The notes beneath the pieces are model-generated. The model was not told where the DNA came from. It was given only the letters and a program-made list of their open reading frames with translations, and ran no database searches. A stretch of 64,000 bases of DNA, taken from the NCBI GenBank assembly GCA_964575335.1, contig CAZNPU010000013.1:11874-75873 (forward strand), in the 5' to 3' direction. Position numbers and translations under genes: made by a program. Positions 9,571 to 19,074 of the stretch are shown piece after piece (positions within the stretch are counted from its first letter, which is position 1; each line of letters begins with the position of its first letter). This DNA comes from CAZNPU01 sp964575335. GTDB taxonomy: Bacteria > Planctomycetota > Phycisphaerae > Phycisphaerales > SM1A02.

Positions 9571-9942
9571 ACGGTGCGTAGTGTAGCGAGCTTAAGTGGT
9601 TGAGGCGCACCAGCCGCCCTTGTCGTTTGTCAACTCAAGCAGCCGTCTGGAGGCGTTGAGGAGTCGCTGATCGCGGCTGCAGCGTCATCTGGAAGGGTTG
9701 GCCGGGTGGTTGGGCGAGATGGCAATAAAAAAGTGATTTGCTCCGTGTGCCATTTCGTCACCGAGACAAGGGGACGAGGCGAGGGGAGACAAGGAGACAA
9801 GCGACAGGGAGAGGGGGGAACTCTCCCTGTCTCGTTGCATGGCGTGAAGAAGTCAGTTGCGAAGATGAGACGTGGGTATGAAATCGCCTGATGCCTGGCG
9901 TACTGTCTTAAGCTTTTTTCTGCGCCTCGTCCAACGCCATTA
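9571..9942. other. Intergenic stretch with purine-rich hairpin repeat
   Basis: No coding gene is supported here. The stretch holds a purine-rich run from about 9764 (GACAAGGGGACGAGG, GAGACAAGGAGACA) that ends in a hairpin at 9803-9834 with arms CAGGGAGAG and CTCTCCCTG. The wording matches part of the larger intergenic repeats at 53.7, 55.2 and 60.3 kb, so I treat it as a fragment of that family. It lies between the M16 peptidase stop and the ketosynthase homologue start, both on the minus strand. Confidence 0.55.
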
Positions 9943-11463
9943 TCACTGCTGCAGCGGCTCAAGCGTCAGGGGGTCGCGCAGCGGCAGGTGCGTCACGTTG
10001 CCGTCGAAAAATTCGCTCATGCTGGCCCGGCCGTTGCGGTCGCCTTTGGCGATCTCATCCCACTTGCCCACAACCAGAATCATCATGTTTTCCGGCTGCA
10101 GATAACGGGTTGCCATGCGCTGCACGTCCTCAGCGGTTACCGCTCGCACCCGATCGCGGTAGGTGTGCCAGTAGTCCTTCGGCCGGTTGGTCAGCTCGTC
10201 GGTCACAAACACGCGAAGCATGGCCGGTTTGGATTCGAACATGCGCGGGAAAGTTTCGATAAACGAGTTCTTGGCGATCTCCAGTTCTTCAGGCGTCACC
10301 CCTTCGCTTCTGATGCGCTGGATTTCTTCAAATACCAGTTTTGTGGCCAGCGCGACCGTTTCGTTTTTCGATTGAAACATCACTCGGAACTCACCGGGGT
10401 ACCACACCTTCGGCATAAGCGAGGAGCCTGCAGCGTACGCCAGACCTTCATCGCTGCGCACGCGGTTGGTGATGCGGCTGGTGAAGCCGCCGCCGCCGAG
10501 AATGTGGTTCATCACCATTGCCGGGATGAAATCGGGGTCATCGCGTTTCAAACCGCGCATGCCGATGAACACCTTGCCCTGCGGAATGTCCTTTTCAACG
10601 TGATAAATGCCCGGCGTCAGCGTGGCGGTCGGCTGGGGCGGATCGCCGTTTGTTTCACGAGGTTCCCAGTCGGCAAAGGCCTGTTCCAGTCGAGCGAGCA
10701 TTTCATCAGGATCGAAATCGCCCGACACCGCCACGATCAGGTTGCCCGGCGCGGGATGAAAGATGCGCTGGTGCATCGCGCGCAGGTCTTCAACCGTGAT
10801 CGACTCGATCATCTTTCGGGTCGGCAATGCCGCTTCAAAGTGATCGGAGCCGAACAGCAGCGATCGCCACTCGCGACTGAGGATCGGGTCAGCATCGTCG
10901 TTGCGCTGCTTCATCGCTTCGATGACTTCGCTCTTGTAGACCGCCAGACGGTCTTCCTGAAAGCGCGGATTGCGCACCATGTCCATGAACAGCGCAAAGC
11001 TCTGATCGAAATTCGACTTCAGGCTGTTGATCGATGCGCCGGACATGACATCGCCGCAGAAGCTGCTGACCTGCGCTGCGAGAAAATCGAACTCCTCATC
11101 CAGTTCGCGGGCGGAGAGGCTCGCGCTGCCGCCGCGACGGATCATCGCACCGGTGGTTGCGGCAAGGCCGATTTTGTCTGAAGGATCGAGATAGCTTCCG
11201 CCGCGAAACGTGAAGCTGAGATCGATCAGTGGGAATTCATGGCTCGGCGCCATGTAAACCACCACGCCGTTGGAAAGCGTGTAGCGATAGTCCTCAGCGT
11301 GGGGCGGATCGAACACCAGCGGGGCGAACGTGATCTGGTCAGGGTGCGGCGGCAGATCGCTGGCGGCAAAGCCGCTGATCGAGAGGCTGCTGAGCGTCAC
11401 GATCGCAGCAGTGATGAGAGACGTCAAAGCACGTTGCATGGAATTTCTGCTCATAAGAATCAC
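9943..11463 (-). CDS. Secreted M16-family peptidase homologue, inactive partner
   Basis: This 506-residue protein starts with a signal peptide (core ALTSLITAAIVTLSSLSISGFAA); a start at the ATG before QRALTS is equally possible. It has the two-lobed M16 (pitrilysin/processing peptidase) layout. Where active members carry HxxEH, it reads GLAATTGAMIRRGG: all three zinc residues are replaced. The C-terminal half keeps the family's glycine-rich strand (GGGGFTSRITNRVRSDEGLAY). M16 enzymes commonly work as an active plus an inactive subunit, and the active one is encoded immediately upstream, 25 bases away. I infer a periplasmic heterodimer with the HFFEH protein. Confidence 0.9.
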   Translation of the reverse strand: MILMSRNSMQRALTSLITAAIVTLSSLSISGFAASDLPPHPDQITFAPLVFDPPHAEDYRYTLSNGVVVYMAPSHEFPLIDLSFTFRGGSYLDPSDKIGLAATTGAMIRRGGSASLSARELDEEFDFLAAQVSSFCGDVMSGASINSLKSNFDQSFALFMDMVRNPRFQEDRLAVYKSEVIEAMKQRNDDADPILSREWRSLLFGSDHFEAALPTRKMIESITVEDLRAMHQRIFHPAPGNLIVAVSGDFDPDEMLARLEQAFADWEPRETNGDPPQPTATLTPGIYHVEKDIPQGKVFIGMRGLKRDDPDFIPAMVMNHILGGGGFTSRITNRVRSDEGLAYAAGSSLMPKVWYPGEFRVMFQSKNETVALATKLVFEEIQRIRSEGVTPEELEIAKNSFIETFPRMFESKPAMLRVFVTDELTNRPKDYWHTYRDRVRAVTAEDVQRMATRYLQPENMMILVVGKWDEIAKGDRNGRASMSEFFDGNVTHLPLRDPLTLEPLQQ

Positions 11464-11488
11464 GAATCAGTTCGGTGTATGGTTGCAG

Positions 11489-13291
11489 TCAGTTCTGTGG
11501 GGCCGATTCAGTCAGACTCGCAATACGTTCGCGAAGTTTCTTCACAACGTAGCGCATGCCGTCGATCGCGCCGGGTGGAAGCTGATCCTGTCGTGCTGAA
11601 AGCTGCTCAATTTGCGCTTCCAGTTGCGTGACGATCATCTGCAGCTCTTCGGGGTTGTCTTTGTCGATAAGCTGCTTGAGCAGGCTCATGATCTGACCGC
11701 GTATCATCGGATCAAGCGCTGCCAGTTCAGGGTCCAGCGCCTCGGTTCCTTCCTTGCGCAGATAGATGGCCACATTGCGATTGGCGCCCATGAAGTACTT
11801 GGTCGCGACGCGCTGGATGTCTTCCGGCGTAACCGCCTGTATTTTCGCCGGCGCTTCGTTGATGTATTCCCAGCCGCCAAGCCCTTCGTAATAGCCAAGC
11901 TGCAGCAGCAGAAAGAAATTGCTCTGGAGGCGGCGATACGCATCGGCGGCAAACTGGTTCTTCACCTTCTGCAGCTCGCGTTCCGGCACCAGTTCTTCCT
12001 GCAGGCGAATGAGCTCCTGATACCACGCCTGTTCAAGCTGTTCCGGTTCGGCGTCGCCCTGTACCTCGGCGATGATGGAAAACGAACCTGCATACTTGGC
12101 GGGCGCGCCGAACTGCCAGGCTGACGCTGAAACTGATGAAGCGATCCGCAGATCTTCGACCATTGACTTGTACAGCCGTCCGGTTCGACCGTTGAGAATC
12201 GCAGCCATCATCTCAAGCGCGAAGCTGTCTTCGTGATTGAACGGCACGGTGTGGTAGCGAATCTCGATCTGCGGCTGACAGTCGCATTCGATGTACATGC
12301 GCTTCTCGACGGTCTGCGGCACTTCCAGCGTGACCACCGGAGGCGGCGGCTGCGTACCGCGCTCGAGCCGGCCGAAATAACTTTCGATCACCGGCTTGAT
12401 CTCCTCAGGATCAAAATCGCCCACAATCACGCCGACCAGATTGTTCGGCCGGTAGTAAATGTTGAAGTAACGCTCCGCCTCCTCGCGCGTGTAGCTGTTG
12501 AGATCGCTCGGCCAGCCGATCACCGGCCAGGAATACGGCGAAGATTGCCAGAACATCGCGTCGAACTGTTCCTGATAGATGCCGGTGGGTGTGGATTCGG
12601 TGCGCAGACGACGCTCTTCATGCACGACGTCGCGCTCTGCGTAGAACTCGCGGAACACCGAATCGTTGAGCCGATCCGATTCCATCCACGCCCACAGCTT
12701 AAACTTGTTGCTGGGTATGGTAATGAAGTAGAACGTAAGATCGCTGCTGGTAAAGGCGTTCATGCCCGAACCGCCGTGGCGCTTATAAATGGCGTCAAAT
12801 TCGTTTTTCACGATGATTTTGGCATGCTCGTCCATCAAACGCTTGAGCTCGGCGCGCAGCTCGCGAAGCTCATCAGTGTCGTTGGCGGGATCCCACGGAT
12901 CGTCGATCTCGCCCGCACGGTAGCGGCGGTATTGTTCGGTCCAGACCAGGTTGAGGATCTTCTCATGCACCGCGCGCTGCTTGTCCATGAACGCTGCGTC
13001 GGCTTCGGGATCACGCGTGCCGACGGTGGTCGTGCCTTTGAACATCATGTGCTCGAAGAAATGGCTCAGGCCCGTGATGCCCGGCCGCTCGTTCACGCTA
13101 CCGACCTTGGCCACCCAGCCTGCAGCGATGTTGTTGGGCTGATCGCTTCGCGGCACAAGCAGAAACTTCATGCCGTTGTCAAGCACGTACTCTTCCACCT
13201 GCACCTGCTGCGCGCGCACGCTGTGTGTCCAGCTTGAAGCAACAAGACAGAGAACAAGGGTAAACAAGGAAGACCAGCGATATGACGACAT
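11489..13291 (-). CDS. Secreted M16-family zinc peptidase, active subunit
   Basis: The 600-residue protein has a signal peptide (LFTLVLCLVASSWTHSVRA) and an intact M16 zinc motif, LSHFFEHMMFKGT, near residue 80, with the downstream Glu expected in DVVHEERRL. The second lobe carries ILNGRTGRLYKSMVEDL. A helical C-terminal tail of about 70 residues (QLEAQIEQLSARQDQL) is longer than in typical 430-residue members and may serve dimer contact. It is first in a two-gene unit, followed after 25 bases by the inactive homologue. The role is likely degradation of peptides in the periplasm; substrate unknown. Confidence 0.93.
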   Translation of the reverse strand: MSSYRWSSLFTLVLCLVASSWTHSVRAQQVQVEEYVLDNGMKFLLVPRSDQPNNIAAGWVAKVGSVNERPGITGLSHFFEHMMFKGTTTVGTRDPEADAAFMDKQRAVHEKILNLVWTEQYRRYRAGEIDDPWDPANDTDELRELRAELKRLMDEHAKIIVKNEFDAIYKRHGGSGMNAFTSSDLTFYFITIPSNKFKLWAWMESDRLNDSVFREFYAERDVVHEERRLRTESTPTGIYQEQFDAMFWQSSPYSWPVIGWPSDLNSYTREEAERYFNIYYRPNNLVGVIVGDFDPEEIKPVIESYFGRLERGTQPPPPVVTLEVPQTVEKRMYIECDCQPQIEIRYHTVPFNHEDSFALEMMAAILNGRTGRLYKSMVEDLRIASSVSASAWQFGAPAKYAGSFSIIAEVQGDAEPEQLEQAWYQELIRLQEELVPERELQKVKNQFAADAYRRLQSNFFLLLQLGYYEGLGGWEYINEAPAKIQAVTPEDIQRVATKYFMGANRNVAIYLRKEGTEALDPELAALDPMIRGQIMSLLKQLIDKDNPEELQMIVTQLEAQIEQLSARQDQLPPGAIDGMRYVVKKLRERIASLTESAPQN

Positions 13292-13718
13292 GAAACTCTC
13301 CTGTTGACGATCAAAGTTGCGGCTGCGAGTTCTCCAAAGCCTCTCTTACCCGTCAGCCTATCAGCCGGCCGACTTCTTTGGACCGGCGATCAACTGCCGG
13401 CAACAGACCGAAACCCGATTTTCTGACGGTCATTTATATGGACCACAGCGTCAAGCGATTCACGAACTGCAGCAGTAAATCATCAACGCAGGGCACCCGA
13501 ACAGAGGCGTGACAGAATAGCGGCCAGTTGGGGCTGTGTGCTCAATCGATCTGCGGATGTTGAAAATTGCTGGCCTCAATGGCAGCCTGCAGTATCATAC
13601 GATCACGCCAAGTGGAGCGGGGAATTGAATTTAGCGATTGTTCAGCAGGCGCAGAACCGCCTGGAGAAACGCCCGGTTGGTGTGCAGCCGGCTGGACAGT
13701 CGCCCAAGGGACGTGGTG
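13292..13718. other. Divergent intergenic region, nothing recognised
   Basis: The stretch separates the minus-strand M16 operon from a plus-strand secreted nuclease-like gene, so it should hold two promoters facing outward. I found no clear -35/-10 pair, terminator, RNA gene or repeat in it. Open frames here have poor starts and no recognisable content. Confidence 0.4.
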
Positions 13719-15707
13719 ATGCTCAATATCAATGACGACGCAGGTGGTGCGCGCGCATTGGCATCGGCGAAGAACCCTCGGCGCGTGCCGCGCGATGTCC
13801 GATGTGCTGCCAGCTTTGCGGGTCGACAGCTCACGTATTGGGTTCTTTCCTGGGCGGTCTCGGTTTTTCTCCTTGCCGCCACAGCCTCGGCGCAACTGCG
13901 CGTGGTGACCTACAACGTTGCGCACCTGCTGGGCGACAAAGACGCCATTGAGGCGGTGTTCGCAGCCATACACCAGGACGACAAACCGGGCTTTGCAGTT
14001 CCAATATCCGTTCTTGTCTGCCAGGAAGTGCGCAACGCCGATTTGGTTCCGCTGCTCAATGCGCTCAACAACTCTGCGCCGCCGGGGATCACCTATGCTG
14101 TGGGCACCTACACGAACAATTCGGAAGATGGCTCCGGCGGGGCGCAGGCGATGTTCTATCGCACCGACAAGCTCATCGAACTCGCCGGCGGTCATGATGA
14201 CATTTTCACCGGCGCCGGCCGCTACGCGGATCGCTGGCAATTGCGCCTGCTCGCCTACGACTCCCCTGATGCGCGGTTCTACATCTACAGTGCGCATCTG
14301 AAATCCGACACCGGTTCAGCCAATCAGAACCAGCGTCTGACCGGCGTCATGAATATCCGCAGCAATGCTGATGCGCTCGGGCCGAACCAGCACATCATCT
14401 ACTGCGGCGATTTCAACTTCTACAACAATACTGAACCCGGGTACGGGCATTTTTTCACTGCGGGCAACGGTCAGGCGGTCGACCCTCTGGGCACCGGTTC
14501 GTGGGCAGGCAGCGACAACGCCATCAAACACACGCAATCGCCTCGCCTTGCCAGCGGGCCGATGGCAGGCGGCGGCATGGATGATCGATTTGACTTTCAG
14601 CTCGTATCCAATGCGTTTGATGACGGTCAGGGTTTGTCGCTCATGACCGGCGCGCCGTTTGTGTATCGCGCATTCGGCAACGATGGCATGCATTACGATC
14701 AGGCCATCAACAGCGGAAACAACTTTTATTATCCGGGGCAGGCGGCACGTTCCAACGCCCTGGCTGATGCGCTGCACGATGCCTCGGATCATGTGCCGGT
14801 CATCGTTGATTATCAGCTTCCTGCAGTGCTCATCGCCACGATCGAACCGAGTTTCGGACGCGTCATTCAAGGCGCTGATTTTCAAGTGCCCATTGAGATT
14901 CGAAATGGCGCTGATGTTGTCGTGCCCCACGGCGCAGATCAGCTGGTGTATGTGGCAACAGGCTTCGGCGCGTTCAGCGGCCAGCACAATGGTTCGGTTG
15001 CAGCGCTGGGCGATGCGGATACGCCCGCATTTACGCTCAATACATCGTCAGTCGGACCGACGGTGGGCGTTGTTCAGGTGATCAGCACAAGCCAGGGCGT
15101 GCAGAATCCCAGTGTGCAGCTCGCTGCCGGCGGCAGGGTTGTTCGCCCGGCATGTGCTTCGTTTGATGCGAATGACGTCGTTACCGAAAAGAGCATCGCG
15201 CTCAATGCAGATTCAGGCGACGGCACGCTGCAGATTCCGGTGAATATTTACAACCTTGGATTTGATGAGAACCAGGCGCTCTTGGATATTGACGCCATTG
15301 CCAGGCTTACAGCTCCGTTCAGCATCGTCAGCCGCGGCCTGCCTGCTGATATCGGCGCTGACCCCGCCACGCTGACGTTCGCGTTCGATGCTGCGGGGCT
15401 GCCGCCTGGCGATTACAGCGCAGCGATCACCATTGAGGTCAGTGATGAGGATGTGCCCGGCGAGACAGCCGCGGCGCTGAACCTGACGCTTGCTGTGACG
15501 GTCAGCAGCCAGCAGCCAACGTGCAATTCCGACATCGACAATGATGGATTGGTCAATGTTGACGATTTGCTTGCTGTCATCAGCGCCTGGGGCGCATGCG
15601 CTGATCCGTCTGACTGTCCTGCGGACATCGCTCCGCTGGGAGGCGATGGCGTTGTCAACGTTGATGATCTGCTTGCAGTCATCAGCGCCTGGGGCGCGTG
15701 CGAGTAG
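13719..15707 (+). CDS. Secreted endonuclease/exonuclease/phosphatase-fold protein with dockerin-like repeats
   Basis: The ATG at 13719 is preceded by AAGGGA at a good distance and gives 662 residues. A long basic N-terminus leads into a signal peptide core (VLSWAVSVFLLAATASA). The enzyme domain then shows RVVTYNVAHLLG, CQEVRNAD, IYSAHLKSD, IYCGDFNFYNN and ASDHVPVIVDY, which are the metal and catalytic motifs of the EEP fold (DNase I, phosphodiesterases). An Ig-like segment follows, and the end carries two dockerin-like Ca-binding repeats (DIDNDGLVNVDDLLAVIS and a second copy after GGDG). An extracellular nuclease or phosphodiesterase is likely; nucleic acid versus lipid substrate cannot be decided. 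Confidence 0.85.
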   Translation: MLNINDDAGGARALASAKNPRRVPRDVRCAASFAGRQLTYWVLSWAVSVFLLAATASAQLRVVTYNVAHLLGDKDAIEAVFAAIHQDDKPGFAVPISVLVCQEVRNADLVPLLNALNNSAPPGITYAVGTYTNNSEDGSGGAQAMFYRTDKLIELAGGHDDIFTGAGRYADRWQLRLLAYDSPDARFYIYSAHLKSDTGSANQNQRLTGVMNIRSNADALGPNQHIIYCGDFNFYNNTEPGYGHFFTAGNGQAVDPLGTGSWAGSDNAIKHTQSPRLASGPMAGGGMDDRFDFQLVSNAFDDGQGLSLMTGAPFVYRAFGNDGMHYDQAINSGNNFYYPGQAARSNALADALHDASDHVPVIVDYQLPAVLIATIEPSFGRVIQGADFQVPIEIRNGADVVVPHGADQLVYVATGFGAFSGQHNGSVAALGDADTPAFTLNTSSVGPTVGVVQVISTSQGVQNPSVQLAAGGRVVRPACASFDANDVVTEKSIALNADSGDGTLQIPVNIYNLGFDENQALLDIDAIARLTAPFSIVSRGLPADIGADPATLTFAFDAAGLPPGDYSAAITIEVSDEDVPGETAAALNLTLAVTVSSQQPTCNSDIDNDGLVNVDDLLAVISAWGACADPSDCPADIAPLGGDGVVNVDDLLAVISAWGACE

Positions 15708-15831
15708 GCGCAGGTGAGCTGCGGTCAGTTGGAATGCAGCACGCAGCCAGCGTTGGGATTTCAGGGGGCTGTCTCAGATCTGAGCTGTCAGGTTCAAGGT
15801 TTCCAAAATTCCAGGCTCAATGCCAGCTTCC

Positions 15832-15930
15832 GGATATCGAATATCAGATTTCAGATTTGAAATGTAAAACGCATGCAGGTGTGCAGATGCGAAATCTGAA
15901 ATCTGAGATTTGAAATTTGAAAATTCAAAT
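15832..15930. repeat. AT-rich inverted repeat downstream of murJ
   Basis: Fourteen-base arms CAGATTTCAGATTT (15845-15858) and AAATCTGAAATCTG (15892-15905) are exact reverse complements around a 33-base loop. More TTTGAAATTTGAAA wording follows to 15930. The composition is far more AT-rich than the flanking genes. A related palindrome lies on the other side of murJ at 17.75 kb. Confidence 0.7.
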
Positions 15931-15964
15931 CGCCACTTTGAGATCGCCCTTCCCAGTTGCGATT

Positions 15965-17566
15965 TCAGAGTTGAGATTTCACCTCTCCGCCTCGGCCGAG
16001 TATCCAGTTGAGTTCGGGCATCCGCATCGCCAGCGAACCAAGGAGCACGACGACCGCGCCGATAGGCACGAGCAGCGCAAGCTGGATAATCGCCCAGGAC
16101 CATGTCAGCGGCCGATCAGGCAGGAGTTGGGCCACCGTCCATACCACGATGCCCATCTGCAGCGACACCGCAAGGGTTCTGGCCCAGCTCGCAATGACAT
16201 TGCTGTCAAGAAGCCGATCGACATGGCGGCGCGCGAGTGAAAGCAGAATGACAACCTGCACCGTTGCGCAAATTGCTGTGCTCCACGCCAGGCCCGCTTC
16301 GCGCAGCGGCGTCCAGATCAGCGTGATATTCAGCACAATATTCAGCGCGACCATGCTCACCGCCACCCGTACCGGCGTGAACGAATCGCTGCGGGCATAA
16401 AACGCGCGCGTCAGAACGTGAATCATCGAATACGCCCAGATCACAGGCGCATAGCCCAGCAGCACAAACGCCACGCGGCGCGTGTCTTCCTCGGTGAAGT
16501 TTCGCCCCTGCAGGATCGCAGCTGTCAGCGGCTCGCGTACGAGGATCAGACCGATGCTCGCGGGCAGACCGATATAAACAACCAGTCGCAGTCCGCGGCG
16601 AAGGATGTCGCTGAACTGTTCGCTGTCACCTGCTGCGCGCGACAAAGCTGGAAAGATGGCGGTGGCGATGGCGATGCCGAACACCCCCAACGGGAATTCA
16701 TAGAGTCGCTGAGCGTTGTTGAGCGCGGTGAGCGCGCCGGGAAGAAGCGGAAAATCGTAGCCGAAAATCGTTGGCCCGAACGTGGTGCCATAGCTGGCGA
16801 TCAGGCCGTCGATGAACGTATTGACCTGCAGCACGCCAAGTCCGATGAACATGGGCCACGCCTGCTGCAGCATGCGGCGCATGGGGACAATGGCGTCACG
16901 CGTCTCGCGCAGCGGCCTTACCCACCAACTCGTGCTGCGCAGCGACCACAACGACCACGTTACCTGCAGCACGCCCGCCAGAATCACAGCAACCGCCACC
17001 AGATGAATGTGCGCTGCCTGGCCTGCGTCATCTTTGTACGGGAAAAAACCTGCACAGCCCCATGCAGCAAGAATCAGACACAAGTTCAGCACGATGGGCG
17101 CCGCTGCGGTCGGTCCGAAGCGACCATGCACCTGCAGCATCGCGCCCAGCATCGCCACCGTGCAGATCATCGGCATGTACGGGAGCGTGATCATCATCAG
17201 CCGCACAGCCAGATGCTCGTGATCTGCGCGCATCGAAATGAAAAACAGCACGATCTCGCCAAGCAGTGTGACAAACCCCAGAAACGTCACCAGCAGCGAG
17301 ATCGTCAGTGTGGCAAGCTGTTTCGCAACCGCGGGATTGGATTGCTGCAACTGCGAATATGCGGGCAGAAACGAAGCAGAGAGCGCGCCTTCGCCAAAGA
17401 GCCGGCGAAAGAGATTGGGCACCAAGAACGCCAGCCAGAAGGCATCGATCGCCGGCGAGAGGCCGAACATCCGCGACAAAGCCGCGTCACGCGCCAAACC
17501 GGTCATGCGGCTGAGAAAAGTCAGCAGCGTCACGGTGCGAGCGTGTAGTTCAAAGCGAGTGGACAT
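15965..17566 (-). CDS. murJ: Lipid II flippase MurJ (MviN)
   Basis: The 533-residue polytopic protein fits MurJ, which flips lipid II across the inner membrane for peptidoglycan synthesis. The N-terminus is diagnostic: TLLTFLSRMTGLARDAALSR followed by FLVPNLFRRLFGEGALSASF. About 14 hydrophobic helices run through to RMPELNWIL at the end, and length matches the family. Its presence fits the current view that planctomycetes make peptidoglycan. It is flanked on both sides by AT-rich palindromic repeats rather than by operon partners. Confidence 0.95.
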   Translation of the reverse strand: MSTRFELHARTVTLLTFLSRMTGLARDAALSRMFGLSPAIDAFWLAFLVPNLFRRLFGEGALSASFLPAYSQLQQSNPAVAKQLATLTISLLVTFLGFVTLLGEIVLFFISMRADHEHLAVRLMMITLPYMPMICTVAMLGAMLQVHGRFGPTAAAPIVLNLCLILAAWGCAGFFPYKDDAGQAAHIHLVAVAVILAGVLQVTWSLWSLRSTSWWVRPLRETRDAIVPMRRMLQQAWPMFIGLGVLQVNTFIDGLIASYGTTFGPTIFGYDFPLLPGALTALNNAQRLYEFPLGVFGIAIATAIFPALSRAAGDSEQFSDILRRGLRLVVYIGLPASIGLILVREPLTAAILQGRNFTEEDTRRVAFVLLGYAPVIWAYSMIHVLTRAFYARSDSFTPVRVAVSMVALNIVLNITLIWTPLREAGLAWSTAICATVQVVILLSLARRHVDRLLDSNVIASWARTLAVSLQMGIVVWTVAQLLPDRPLTWSWAIIQLALLVPIGAVVVLLGSLAMRMPELNWILGRGGEVKSQL

Positions 17567-17737
17567 GGCAGGCGATCAAAAGCGGCTTATCGAAAGCGAG
17601 AAAAATAGGACAAGGCGTGAGCAGTTGCGCGTACTGAGAAAGCAGATGAGAGATTCAGAGATGCGGCCGGGTGAGTGTGAACCATCAAGCAATGCGGTGC
17701 TGATGAAAGCAATGATCTGCGCGGTGGAGCCTGAGAT

Positions 17738-17782
17738 TTGAGATTCGGAATTTCAAATTTCAGATCTGAAATTTCAGATGTC
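17738..17782. repeat. AT-rich palindrome upstream of murJ
   Basis: A perfect 20-base palindrome, AAATTTCAGATCTGAAATTT, sits at 17755-17774 within a longer GAGATTTGAGATTC...TTTCAGATG stretch. It uses the same vocabulary as the inverted repeat at 15.83-15.93 kb, so the two bracket murJ. Confidence 0.75.
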
Positions 17783-17844
17783 ACACTTCACACGCAGAAA
17801 GCAATTTCATCGGCTGCATCCCACATTCCGCATTCCGCAAATGC

Positions 17845-19074
17845 TCAATTGGCTGCGGTGTCGTTTACTTTGCGTTCATCGTGTTCATGCATGTTCCTCT
17901 GCTCTGCGGTTTCAACGGGTTGTGGTATGGCGGGTCGCAGAAACGGCGTGCCGCATTCACCGCACTGGCCGACGCCGGCGTGCGATGTAGGCGTGCCGCG
18001 CAGATCGTGGCCGCATCTGCGGCAGGTGATGTGCTGATCGTAATACCTCGCCAGATTTCCGCGGTACATGCGGATCATCACTGCCAGCAGCAGCAGAAAC
18101 AGCGCGAGATCGATCGCGTTGACAAGTTCAGGCGGCAGCGTGCCGACCAGTCGCGCGATACGCGGCGCGGTGCGGCTGACGGCGGTGTTCGATCCGACCA
18201 CTAGCTCGTACACGAACGGGATCGCCAGCAGAAAGCTGAATGCGCCGACAATCACCCCCATGCCGAGCAGAGCCGGATTTCGGCTCATGGCAAGCTGCGC
18301 TCGCAGGGGCGGAGCGGCCGGTTCGACCCATTGAGCTGCGCTCAATAGCTCGCCGCAGCCGCAGCATTTCAGCAGGCCGTCATCGTTCACAGGTGTGGTT
18401 CGATTCGGCGTACCGCACGCCGGGCACAGCCGATTGTCGATCGTCAGCCGGTAAAGGTTCCGCCACTGTGTGAACCAGAGAATGGATGTGGCGATGCCAG
18501 CGATGAACATGGCGAAAACAAGAAGCACGCGTTTGCCGTCAACATCAAGTACGGGCCACAACGCAAGCAGCGGCGCCAGACCAGCCGCTGCGCCCATGCC
18601 TGCAGCGATCCATGCCTTGCGGTGGGCGAATAGTGTGTCAAAGACGAATCGATGCAGCCGCAATCGCATTCGATTGGCTTCACCGCCGACTGGGCCGAAT
18701 GACCAGATCAGCGTCGCAACTGCGATGACACCCGCGCCGTTGGCGACCATGTCCTGCCAGGAGACCGTGCGATTCAGGCCCGGGATGCCCTGACTGAGTT
18801 CATCCAGACCGGACCAGAGCAGCACGATCGCGCCGACGAGCCAGATATGGCGCAGCCAGCCGGTGCGCCACAACAGCAGCGTCAATCCGCCAAACGACGC
18901 CAGATGAATGGTTTTGTCGGTTGCGGGTACTTCCGGCCCCAGTTGCAGGCGCGGGATGTGCGTGCCGATGGTCAGGGCGATCGCATAAATGATAAACGCG
19001 ATGCGCCATGGCCGGCTGGCGGCGTGCTTTCGTGCCGCTGCGTCAGGCGACGCCTTGGCCGGTGTGCGAAGCAT
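17845..19074 (-). CDS. VanZ-like membrane protein with C-terminal zinc ribbons
   Basis: The 409-residue protein has a VanZ-like N-terminal half: helices around TDKTIHLASFGGLTLLLW and LDELSQGIPGLNRTVSWQDM, the family signature of conserved acidic and polar residues between helices. Two further membrane pairs follow. Two Cys4 zinc ribbons are visible: CPACGTPN...CCGCG near 225 and CRRCGHDLRGTP...CGECG near 365, a ribbon style common in Phycisphaerae proteins. Its start overlaps the end of the parA-like gene by 32 bases, which suggests coupling. VanZ proteins are linked to cell-envelope or glycopeptide responses, but the role here is unknown. Confidence 0.8.
   Translation of the reverse strand: MLRTPAKASPDAAARKHAASRPWRIAFIIYAIALTIGTHIPRLQLGPEVPATDKTIHLASFGGLTLLLWRTGWLRHIWLVGAIVLLWSGLDELSQGIPGLNRTVSWQDMVANGAGVIAVATLIWSFGPVGGEANRMRLRLHRFVFDTLFAHRKAWIAAGMGAAAGLAPLLALWPVLDVDGKRVLLVFAMFIAGIATSILWFTQWRNLYRLTIDNRLCPACGTPNRTTPVNDDGLLKCCGCGELLSAAQWVEPAAPPLRAQLAMSRNPALLGMGVIVGAFSFLLAIPFVYELVVGSNTAVSRTAPRIARLVGTLPPELVNAIDLALFLLLLAVMIRMYRGNLARYYDQHITCRRCGHDLRGTPTSHAGVGQCGECGTPFLRPAIPQPVETAEQRNMHEHDERKVNDTAAN

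Noticed and set aside
9988..11181. Plus-strand frame of 397 codons opposite the inactive M16 gene
   Set aside because: His/Arg-rich shadow with no family likeness; the minus-strand gene has signal peptide and M16 motifs.
16418..17548. Plus-strand frame of 376 codons opposite murJ
   Set aside because: Arg/His/Gln-rich shadow; murJ is certain.
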